Source: an uncultured Oscillospiraceae bacterium
GTDB lineage: Bacteria > Bacillota > Clostridia > Oscillospirales > Oscillospiraceae
Assembly: GCA_900752305.1 (NCBI GenBank)
Contig: CAADUV010000267.1
Span: forward strand, 1 to 5,175
Length of the DNA stretch: 5,175 bases
Direction: 5' to 3'
Numbering within the stretch: position 1 is the stretch's first letter; each line of letters opens with the position of its first letter. Positions 1 through 4,894 of the stretch are shown in pieces. Both the position numbers and the translations under genes were made by a program. The notes under the pieces were generated by a model, which made no database searches, was not told the origin of the DNA, and saw nothing but the letters and a program-made list of their open reading frames with translations.

Positions 1-310
1 AGCCGCCGCGCGGGCCGCCCTGGCGGGTGCGTGCCGGCCGTCCGCCCCCGGGCTCCAGCCAGTCCGGCAGGAAGACGCACACTTGCCGCTCTGCTTCCGG
101 GTAGCCACCTTCAAACCGGTGGGAGGGGTGCCCCAGGGCGGCGATGAGCTGTTTGGCCAGGGCACACTCTCTGGGGGTCAAAAACGGAGTGCGGCAAGGC
201 TCGCATTTGCGCACGGCGCCCACCGACTGATCCAGCACCCGGCGCAGCAGTAGCCGTTCCTCCGGTGTGCGTCCCAGGTGATTGCAAAGTTCCGTCTCAT
301 GTCCCATCAT
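1..310 (-). CDS. ylmH: YlmH-like RNA-binding protein, N-terminal part (runs off the window)
   Basis: Reading the minus strand from an ATG at 310 gives about 103 codons without a stop before the window edge. The start is set by AAGGAGG five bases upstream of tandem ATG codons (310 and 307). The protein opens MMGHETELCNHLG, followed by a Leu/Arg-rich helix (residues about 18-34) and then FLTPRECALAKQL, a GGYPEAER motif and VFLPDWLEP. That order, especially GGYPEAER followed by FLPDW, is what I know from the N-terminal domain of YlmH proteins. These are about 260 residues long with a C-terminal S4 RNA-binding domain, and are encoded in many Firmicutes in or near the division/ylm cluster; related proteins act on stalled or dissociated 50S ribosomal subunits. 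The S4 domain would lie outside the window, so the assignment rests on the N-terminal motifs only. The last roughly 17 residues before the edge (Gly/Arg/Pro-rich) look unlike the family and may be sequencing error. Confidence 0.7.
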   Translation of the reverse strand, partial: MMGHETELCNHLGRTPEERLLLRRVLDQSVGAVRKCEPCRTPFLTPRECALAKQLIAALGHPSHRFEGGYPEAERQVCVFLPDWLEPGGGRPARTRQGGPRGG

Positions 311-338
311 TCCGCCCTCCTTGTCCGTCATTCTCATT

Positions 339-367
339 ATTGTAACAAAGGGGAGCGGCGGCGTCAA
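339..367 (-). promoter_or_regulatory. Sigma-A type promoter of the ylmH-like gene
   Basis: On the minus strand TTGACG (362-367) lies exactly 17 bases before TACAAT (339-344). Each box has five of six consensus bases. The predicted transcript starts near 332, giving a short leader of about 20 bases that holds the AAGGAGG ribosome site. The gene therefore seems to have its own promoter and need not depend on an upstream operon. Confidence 0.75.
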
Positions 368-401
368 TGCAGGTTCACGGCAGGATTTGTGCAGGTCGCC
401 A

Positions 402-430
402 TTGTATTCCGATACAGAATCCGGTATAAT
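402..430 (+). promoter_or_regulatory. Sigma-A type promoter of the lipoprotein-ATPase operon
   Basis: TTGTAT (402-407), a 17-base spacer and a perfect TATAAT (425-430) predict a start near 437, about 34 bases before the TTG start at 471. It diverges from the ylmH-side promoter; the two -35 boxes are 34 bases apart. Because the transcript begins near 437, translation cannot start at the in-frame ATG far upstream (282). Confidence 0.75.
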
Positions 431-455
431 CAAACCAATCTTGGCATCTGAAAGA

Positions 456-461
456 AAGGGG
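456..461 (+). promoter_or_regulatory. Ribosome binding site that decides the TTG start at 471
   Basis: AAGGGG sits nine bases before TTG 471. Two other in-frame TTG codons (441 and 462) have no purine-rich site at a workable distance, so this motif selects 471. Confidence 0.55.
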
Positions 462-470
462 TTGTTCCCG

Positions 471-992
471 TTGACCAAACAACGTCATATCTATCGCATC
501 ACCGCCGCCGCTCTGACCGCCGTCTTGCTCCTTCTGCCCGGCTGCGGCACCTTGGGGAATGGCAGTGTGGTCTCTTCTGCGCCTGCTCAGGTGGAGGTGG
601 AGAAGGAGTACGCCAGATTTCCACGGTTCCAGGATCGGAAGGTGAACCAGGATAATCGGGTGCTCACCCTCACCAACTGGAAGAAAAGCCCCTTTCGCCT
701 GGTCTACACCCTGTCCACCGGCGGGCAGACCATCTATGAGTCGCCGATGCTGGAGCCGGGAGAAAAGCTGGACTGGGACATTTTGGCCTATTGTAAGGAG
801 AGCTGCGATCTGGACATCACCGCTACTGCCTTTTCCATGGAGGGAAAGGAGCAGAACAGCGTGACCCAGACCATCCATTTGACTCTGCCCAAGGCCAAAA
901 AAGCCAAGAAAAAAACACAGAAAAAAGCGAATCAGCAGACCGACCAAGGGTTGGCTGCTGTGACGCAGACAGAGGGGAAGGATACACCGTGA
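471..992 (+). CDS. Small lipoprotein of unknown function, Lys-rich C-terminus
   Basis: This encodes 173 residues from TTG 471. I chose that start because a promoter with its -10 at 425-430 and an AAGGGG motif precede it, and because it places a signal peptide at the N-terminus. Residues 1-9 are basic, 10-22 form a hydrophobic core, and LLLPGC ends at Cys25, a lipobox with Pro at -2. The mature protein should be anchored to the outer face of the membrane. Residues about 60-140 alternate in a beta-strand pattern. The stretch IYESPMLEPGEKLDW (88-102) resembles the 'GxxIYxSxxxxPGxxI' turn seen in small beta-sandwich domains of Firmicute surface proteins; this is resemblance only. Cys108 and Cys112 (CKESC) could form a disulfide. 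Residues 141-153 are very Lys-rich and could bind anionic wall polymer or lipid (inference). The stop overlaps the GTG start of the ATPase gene, so the two are probably co-translated. I do not recognise the family. Confidence 0.75.
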   Translation: MTKQRHIYRITAAALTAVLLLLPGCGTLGNGSVVSSAPAQVEVEKEYARFPRFQDRKVNQDNRVLTLTNWKKSPFRLVYTLSTGGQTIYESPMLEPGEKLDWDILAYCKESCDLDITATAFSMEGKEQNSVTQTIHLTLPKAKKAKKKTQKKANQQTDQGLAAVTQTEGKDTP

Positions 993-2191
993 AGAAAAAT
1001 CATTCCGCCGCCCTAGCCGGTGTCACCGTCTATCGTCACCTGCTGCAATTACCACCTCTGGCGGCTCTGACCAAGCTCTTCCGGGCACTGGAGCAGCAGG
1101 ACGGCGTGACCGCCCTGGAGGGGTATACAGAGACCTTTTACGCACTGACCCAGGAGGGGACGGACAGCCTGGCCGATTACTTGGTGGACCAGCTCCGCTA
1201 CGGCGTTTCCTCTTACGCTCAGGCGGCCGCCCATGGACAAGCTGGCCCGGTGCTCACCCAGGCGGCAGAGCGGGATCTGACCGTTTTTGCGGATTTGGCC
1301 GCATTGGAACCGTCTAAAATTAAGACAGAACTGGCGTCCCTGGTGCCGGAGGATTGGCAGGACACCGTGCAGACCTTGCCGGAGTGGGGACATGGCCCGC
1401 TGCCAACGTTCCAGGCGCTGACTGCCTTCTATGAGACCCATGGGTGCGGTATCTTCTCCCGTTACCAGGCATTCGTCTGGCAGGACGGCGCACTGCACCC
1501 GGTGAAGGAGCCGGATTTCGTTCCGGAGGATGCGTTTATCGGCTACGAGCGCCAGCGGGAGCAGGTGGTGGAGAACACCCGTCTGCTGGTTTCCGGACGG
1601 CAGGTCAACAACGTCCTGCTCTACGGCGTCTCCGGCACCGGGAAATCCGCTACCGTCAAGGGGCTGCTGGGGATGCCGGAGTTTGCCTCCCTGCGGCTCA
1701 TCGAGGTGCCCAAGGAAGAGCTGTGCGACATCCCCAAGCTGGTGCGGGATTTGGCGCATCGTCCTCAGAAGTTCATCATCTTCATCGACGACCTGGCCTT
1801 TGACAAGGAAGACCGCACGTTCTCCTCCCTGAAGACCATCCTGGAGGGTGGCCTGGAGCCCCGTCCGGTGAATGTGGCCGTGTACTGCACCTCCAACCGT
1901 CGGCACCTGGTGCGTCAGAACTTCTCCGACCGGGACGGCGACGAGATTGACGCCAGCGAGACCATTCAGGACAAGACTTCCTTGGCCGACCGGTTCGGCC
2001 TGCGCATCCTGTTTTCCGAGCTGACCAAGCCCCAGTTCATCGAGATGGCGTTGGATATGGCACAGGCCAAGGGCATCCAGCTGGAGCGTCAGGAGCTGCA
2101 CCGCCTGGCCGTACGCTGGGAGGCACGGCACACCAGCCGAAGCCCCCGTTCCGCACTGCAATTTGTCTCCAGTTTGCAGGGACAAGGTTGA
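989..2191 (+). CDS. DUF815-family AAA+ ATPase
   Basis: This encodes 400 residues from GTG 989, with AAGGA six bases upstream inside the end of the lipoprotein gene (GTGA overlap). Residues 1-180 are a mostly helical region; then FIGYERQREQVVENTR leads into the ATPase core. The Walker A loop is G213-V-S-G-T-G-K219-S220. Walker B is FIIFIDD with Asp267 and Asp268. Sensor 1 is Asn303 in TSNRRHL, and SLADRFGL (331-338) carries Arg335, a candidate arginine finger. The IGYERQ opening, the spacing, TSNRRHL and the DRFGL motif match the DUF815 (PF05673) family, whose members are usually about 400-450 residues, so the gene appears complete. No signal peptide or membrane segment is visible, so the protein is cytoplasmic. 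The family has no settled biochemical role as far as I know. Coupling to a lipoprotein is notable because the two products should sit on opposite sides of the membrane. The identification as DUF815 is strong; function is unknown. Confidence 0.92.
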   Translation: MKKNHSAALAGVTVYRHLLQLPPLAALTKLFRALEQQDGVTALEGYTETFYALTQEGTDSLADYLVDQLRYGVSSYAQAAAHGQAGPVLTQAAERDLTVFADLAALEPSKIKTELASLVPEDWQDTVQTLPEWGHGPLPTFQALTAFYETHGCGIFSRYQAFVWQDGALHPVKEPDFVPEDAFIGYERQREQVVENTRLLVSGRQVNNVLLYGVSGTGKSATVKGLLGMPEFASLRLIEVPKEELCDIPKLVRDLAHRPQKFIIFIDDLAFDKEDRTFSSLKTILEGGLEPRPVNVAVYCTSNRRHLVRQNFSDRDGDEIDASETIQDKTSLADRFGLRILFSELTKPQFIEMALDMAQAKGIQLERQELHRLAVRWEARHTSRSPRSALQFVSSLQGQG

Positions 2192-2197
2192 TAATAG

Positions 2198-2231
2198 AAA
2201 CAGGCACGTCCGTGGGACGTGCCTGTTTTTT
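2198..2231 (+). terminator. Strong intrinsic terminator of the lipoprotein-ATPase operon
   Basis: CAGGCACGTCC (2201-2211) pairs perfectly with 2215-2225 around a GTG loop, followed by six T. The first T of the tract can extend the stem by pairing with A2200 and its neighbours. It begins a few bases after the ATPase stop. On the opposite strand the same stem is followed by TTTCTATT, so it may also help stop the convergent FNT transcript. Confidence 0.93.
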
Positions 2232-2234
2232 GCG

Positions 2235-2273
2235 AAAAAGGGTGACTGCCTCACCGGGGGCAGTGAGGTAGTC
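2235..2273 (-). terminator. Probable terminator of the FNT channel gene
   Basis: Read on the minus strand, GACTACCTCAC (2273-2263) pairs with 2254-2244 over 11 positions with one A·C mismatch and an eight-base loop. ACCC and then TTTTT (2239-2235) follow. It lies about 40 bases after the FNT stop codon. On the plus strand the mismatch becomes a G·U pair but no T tract follows, so the minus-strand role is preferred. It is weaker than the neighbouring terminator at 2198-2231, which could serve as backup. Confidence 0.6.
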
Positions 2274-2313
2274 AAGGAGAACGAACAATATAATCGATAT
2301 TTGCTTAGAAAGA

Positions 2314-3093
2314 TCACCCTACTTTCTGTCCTTCCTGGGCGACCAGGGGGTAGGGGAGGGCTACAAAGACGGTGCCGCCTACCATATTGCCCAAAGTGAC
2401 GAAGACCAGGTTCCATACGTAACCGGAGAGGGTGACGTCCTGGGTGGTGTTGAGCAGGGCGGTGCCGATGATGGTCATGTTGGCGATGCTGTGTTCAAAG
2501 CCGCAGATCATGAAGATGAGGATGCACCAGACCACCATGATGAGCCGAGCGGCCTCATTTTTCAGCCGTACCGAGCACCAGACGGCCAGGCACACGCAGA
2601 TGTTGCACAGGATACCCCGGGTGAAGAGGGCCAGCGCGCCTTGGCTGACCTTGCTCTGGGCGGTGGTGACAAAGAAACTGGCGATCGCCTCGTTGCCGGT
2701 GATGCCGGTGGCCTGGAAGATCAGGATGAGCACCCAAGAACCCAGCAGATTCCCCACGTAGCACACAAACCACAGGAGGGCGGTGTCTCGCCAGGAGACA
2801 GTCCGGTTCAGGGAAGCGGCGCCCAGCACCAGGTTGTTGCCGGTGAACAGCTCGCACCCGGCGGCGATGACCAGGCTCAGGGCGGCGGCAAAGACCAGGG
2901 AGACCAGGAATTTCACGGCGGTGGAGCCAGCGGCAGTGGCGAACCCGCCGATGCACATGGCGGCGAAGCTGCCCAGGGCGATGAACATCCCGGCCAGCAT
3001 GGCGGACAGGAAGTAGCCAAAGGGGCGGCTGCGGAAAAAGTCCAGCTTCTTCCGGCCGTTTTCACAAATCGTCAAATAATCCTCTCTGAACAT
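2314..3093 (-). CDS. Formate/nitrite transporter (FNT) family channel, probably formate
   Basis: This encodes 259 residues from ATG 3093, preceded by GGAG nine bases upstream; ATG 3108 (adds MECVT) is possible but has a poorer site. An open frame reaching further upstream, to 3207, is rejected because it runs back through the leader terminator. FNT family features are all present: a first membrane helix with FLSAMLAGMFIALGSF (28-43), CELFTGNN (80-87, the broken-helix loop region), GNLLGSW (114-120), RGILCNICVCLAVW (159-172), and FEHSIANM (199-206) with His201, equivalent to the central pore histidine of FocA. About six membrane helices are expected, assembling as a pentamer in the cytoplasmic membrane. 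The family moves formate, nitrite, hydrosulfide or similar monovalent anions. Sequence alone does not settle the substrate; the ZTP-type riboswitch in the leader points to formate for one-carbon metabolism. The usual family length is 250-290 residues, so the gene is intact. Confidence 0.93.
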   Translation of the reverse strand: MFREDYLTICENGRKKLDFFRSRPFGYFLSAMLAGMFIALGSFAAMCIGGFATAAGSTAVKFLVSLVFAAALSLVIAAGCELFTGNNLVLGAASLNRTVSWRDTALLWFVCYVGNLLGSWVLILIFQATGITGNEAIASFFVTTAQSKVSQGALALFTRGILCNICVCLAVWCSVRLKNEAARLIMVVWCILIFMICGFEHSIANMTIIGTALLNTTQDVTLSGYVWNLVFVTLGNMVGGTVFVALPYPLVAQEGQKVG

Positions 3094-3102
3094 GGTGACA
3101 CA

Positions 3103-3106
3103 CTCC
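3103..3106 (-). promoter_or_regulatory. Ribosome binding site favouring the FNT start at 3093
   Basis: Minus-strand GGAG at 3106-3103 is nine bases before ATG 3093. The alternative ATG at 3108 overlaps this motif and has only a weak AAGAG stretch before it. Confidence 0.5.
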
Positions 3107-3149
3107 ATTTCTCTTGTGCTGCCCTTTCTTGTGTCCGCGAGCGGTGAAC

Positions 3150-3184
3150 AAAAAAGGGCAACATGAACCAATCTCATGTTGCCC
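3150..3184 (-). terminator. Expression-platform terminator in the FNT leader
   Basis: On the minus strand GGGCAACATGA (3184-3174) pairs perfectly with TCATGTTGCCC (3166-3156) around a seven-base loop, followed at once by six T (3155-3150). It is a textbook intrinsic terminator placed about 57 bases before the FNT start codon, so it must be overridden for the gene to be expressed. Its first four bases, GGGC, are also the 3' arm of P3 of the upstream aptamer, so aptamer folding and terminator formation are mutually exclusive. Confidence 0.93.
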
Positions 3185-3255
3185 AGACGGTCGGCGATTT
3201 TGTCCATTCGTGACCTACACTGTGGTGCTCCACATAACCCGTCAGCAGGTCACGT
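3150..3255 (-). ncRNA. ZTP/ZMP riboswitch (pfl motif) in the leader of the FNT gene
   Basis: The aptamer is 3181-3255 on the minus strand. P1 is CGTGACC (3254-3248) with GGTCACG (3215-3209), seven perfect pairs. P2 is GTGG (3233-3230) with CCAC (3225-3222) around AGCA. After a linker of about a dozen bases comes GCCGACCGTCTGGGC (3195-3181), close to the family hallmark CCGCCUGGGCA. P3 is GCC (3195-3193) with GGC (3183-3181). The P3 loop CCGTC (3190-3186) is an exact complement of GACGG (3243-3239) in the P1-P2 segment, giving the expected pseudoknot. The perfect terminator at 3150-3184 reuses the 3' arm of P3. In the known family, ZTP or ZMP binding stabilises P3 and the pseudoknot and turns transcription on when 10-formyl-THF is low. 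Deviation seen: the G-rich stretch that usually follows P2 is AGTGTA here. The structure and context make the assignment strong, but no covariance-model search was run. Confidence 0.85.
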
Positions 3256-3262
3256 TTTTTCA

Positions 3263-3303
3263 ATTATAGTACTACAATAGCATGATTTAGGGGGAAAAGT
3301 CAA
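3263..3303 (-). promoter_or_regulatory. Promoter region of the riboswitch-FNT transcript
   Basis: Two overlapping readings are possible. A perfect TATAAT (minus strand 3268-3263) would start transcription near 3256, exactly at the first base of the aptamer, but its -35 region (CCTAAA at 17 bases) is poor. Alternatively TTGACT (3303-3298), 18 bases, then TATTGT (3279-3274) with an extended TG one base upstream gives a start near 3267. Either one yields a leader holding the whole riboswitch. Confidence 0.6.
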
Positions 3304-3322
3304 TGAGAAAAACTGGATTTTG

Positions 3323-4702
3323 TCAAATTTTCAAATCCACCCAGTGCCCTTGCCGGAATCGCACATAGGCCAGGATGAGGCGGCAGGCCTGGTCGGTGAG
3401 CACGCCCAGCCACACGCCGGTCAGTCCCCAGTGCAGGCCCAGCACCAGCAGACAGGTGAAGGCGGTGCGCACTACGGTGATGCTGGTGACCGAGGCGAAG
3501 AGGGTATATTTCACGTCACCGGCGGCGCGGAGGCAGCCCATATAGATGACCGAGGAGATCTGAAAGAAGGTGATGAGGGTGGAGAAGCGCATGATCTCCA
3601 CGCCGTACTCCACGATGTGGGGTTCGTCCGGGAAGTACAGGCCATAGAACCAGCGGCCGAAGACCACGAAGAGGATGGCGAGGATGAGGGAGATGGTGAT
3701 GCCGATGCGCTGGCACAGGTGGCCATAGGTTTTGGCGATCTCCTTTTGCCCCTCGCCTAAGCTGCGTCCCGTCAGCGCCACTGCCGCCACCTGCATGCCG
3801 TCGCCGAAGGCGAAGCTGATGGTCAGCACGTTCATGCCCACCTGATGGGCGGCCATGGCATCGGTGCCCAGAGAGGCGGCCACCAGGGCGGTGGCGATGA
3901 AGCCCACGCGCATGAGCAGGTTTTCCACCAAAATGTTCCCGGACAGGTGGAACAGCTCTTTCACCGATTTCCAAGCTGGGCGAATTTTAGTCTTGAGGAT
4001 ATGGGGCAGGCTGACGAACCCGTCCGGATGGCGCAGGGAGAAGAGGCTCATGCCGCAGGCCACCACCGTGCCAAAGACCGTGGCGATGGCCGCACCGGCG
4101 ATGCCCAGGGCGGGGAAGCCAAAGTGGCCTTCGATGAGCAGATAGTTGCCGCAGATGTTCAGGACACTGGAGGTGACGTTGGTGGTCATGGCGATGCGGG
4201 TGTTGCCGCTGCCACGGAGGGCGGCGTTGATGGTCATGGAGACCACAGAGAAGAGGATGCCGCCCATGATGATGCGGAAATAGGTCACAGCTGCCGCATG
4301 GGTGTCCGGCTGGGAGCCACACAGGTCGATGATGGGATCGGCCAGGGTGACGCAGAGAGTGCTGATGACGGCGCAGACCAGGATGGACAGGATCAGAGCG
4401 GTGAGCATGACCTGATTGGCGTCCTCCCGCCGTTTTTCGCCCAAGCGTCGGGCGACCAGGGCGGACAAGGCCACATTGGTGGCGATGAAGAAGGCCAGAC
4501 CCAGGAATTTGGGCTGGGTGGTCAGCCCCACGGCGGCTACGGCGTAGCTGCCTAGGTTGCTGACCATCTTCACGTCGATCATACCAGCCAGGGCAATGAA
4601 AAAGCTCTCCAGCACGGCAGGCCATGCCATGCCCAGGGTGTTTTTCAGCAGCTCACGGGTGTTTGCCGCCGGCTGGCGCGGCAGTCGGTTTGCGTCTTCC
4701 AT
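3323..4702 (-). CDS. MATE-family efflux transporter (NorM/DinF-like)
   Basis: This encodes 459 residues from ATG 4702, with GGAGGA eight bases upstream. Length and pattern fit the MATE family of about 12 membrane helices in two related halves, which export cationic drugs or metabolites in exchange for Na+ or H+ at the cytoplasmic membrane. The first half begins AWPAVLESFFIALAGMIDVKMV (26-47), then LVARRLGEKRREDANQV (82-98), which matches the conserved cytoplasmic loop. INAALRGSGNTRIAM (158-172) and LGIAGAAIAT (199-208) close this half. The second half repeats the plan: LSGNILVENLLMRVGF (253-268), AVALTGRSLGEGQKEIA (307-323) and MGCLRAAGDVKYTLFASV (388-405), again an LRxxGD motif. The substrate cannot be told from sequence, and the subfamily was not determined. 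The gene has its own promoter. No clear terminator follows the stop, so transcripts may run into the FNT leader 68 bases downstream. Confidence 0.93.
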   Translation of the reverse strand: MEDANRLPRQPAANTRELLKNTLGMAWPAVLESFFIALAGMIDVKMVSNLGSYAVAAVGLTTQPKFLGLAFFIATNVALSALVARRLGEKRREDANQVMLTALILSILVCAVISTLCVTLADPIIDLCGSQPDTHAAAVTYFRIIMGGILFSVVSMTINAALRGSGNTRIAMTTNVTSSVLNICGNYLLIEGHFGFPALGIAGAAIATVFGTVVACGMSLFSLRHPDGFVSLPHILKTKIRPAWKSVKELFHLSGNILVENLLMRVGFIATALVAASLGTDAMAAHQVGMNVLTISFAFGDGMQVAAVALTGRSLGEGQKEIAKTYGHLCQRIGITISLILAILFVVFGRWFYGLYFPDEPHIVEYGVEIMRFSTLITFFQISSVIYMGCLRAAGDVKYTLFASVTSITVVRTAFTCLLVLGLHWGLTGVWLGVLTDQACRLILAYVRFRQGHWVDLKI

Positions 4703-4717
4703 CCTGGATCTCCTCCT

Positions 4718-4753
4718 TTACGTCTTTGTAAATATCCATTTTTGACAACGTAA
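4718..4753 (-). repeat. Imperfect inverted repeat at the 5' end of the MATE transcript
   Basis: TTACGT (4718-4723) and ACGTAA (4748-4753) are complementary. Inside them TTGT (4726-4729) faces ACAA (4745-4748), with a small bulge. The right arm falls on the predicted transcription start and the left arm touches the Shine-Dalgarno sequence (4711-4719). It could be an operator for a repressor of the exporter, or a 5' hairpin near the ribosome site. It is short and imperfect, so chance is possible. Confidence 0.35.
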
Positions 4754-4759
4754 TTTTAC

Positions 4760-4788
4760 ATTATATCATATCTCGTAGTATTTGCCAA
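4760..4788 (-). promoter_or_regulatory. Sigma-A type promoter of the MATE gene
   Basis: On the minus strand TTGGCA (4788-4783), a 17-base spacer and TATAAT (4765-4760), with TG one base upstream of the -10 (extended -10). Start is predicted near 4753, leaving a leader of about 50 bases. It is among the strongest-looking promoters in the window. Confidence 0.8.
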
Positions 4789-4826
4789 ACCACTCCGCTT
4801 TTTTCCCCGGCAGGATGGAATCCACA

Positions 4827-4855
4827 TTTCCAAGGGGTGAAATTTGTGCTATACT
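4827..4855 (+). promoter_or_regulatory. Promoter of the HAD phosphatase gene
   Basis: TTTCCA (4827-4832), 17 bases, TATACT (4850-4855), with TG at 4847-4848 making an extended -10. Transcription should begin near 4862, about 33 bases before the ATG. It diverges from the MATE promoter, the two -35 boxes being about 38 bases apart. Confidence 0.65.
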
Positions 4856-4894
4856 GGAATGGAACGAATATGCTCGATAAAAGGAGGAAGGACC

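Noticed and set aside
282..470. N-terminal extension of the lipoprotein frame back to ATG 282
   Set aside because: It would overlap the start of the ylmH-like gene and both promoters, hides the signal peptide inside the protein, and lies mostly upstream of the predicted transcription start.
2244..2273. Hairpin considered as a second plus-strand terminator or a small RNA
   Set aside because: No T tract follows on the plus strand, and no promoter for a separate RNA was found. A minus-strand terminator is the simpler reading.
1049..2416. Long minus-strand open frame (455 codons) opposite the ATPase gene
   Set aside because: It is a shadow of a clear DUF815 gene in GC-rich sequence. It crosses both terminators and contains no recognisable domain.
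2491..3147. Plus-strand open frame opposite the FNT gene
   Set aside because: The composition (Gly, Asp, His, Gln-rich) is typical of the antisense of a membrane-protein gene. No promoter or ribosome site was seen.
3094..3207. N-terminal extension of the FNT frame to ATG 3207
   Set aside because: The extra 38 codons run through the riboswitch P3 and the terminator hairpin, have no ribosome site, and do not resemble FNT N-termini.
3150..3255. Leader considered as a THF riboswitch or a simple leader-peptide attenuator
   Set aside because: The CCGTCTGGGC block, the complementary GACGG and P3 sharing bases with the terminator fit the ZTP class. No leader peptide with a codon run is present, and THF-type conserved elements were not seen.
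3845..4555. Plus-strand open frame opposite the MATE gene
   Set aside because: Low-complexity Gly/Asp/His product, antisense to conserved MATE motifs.
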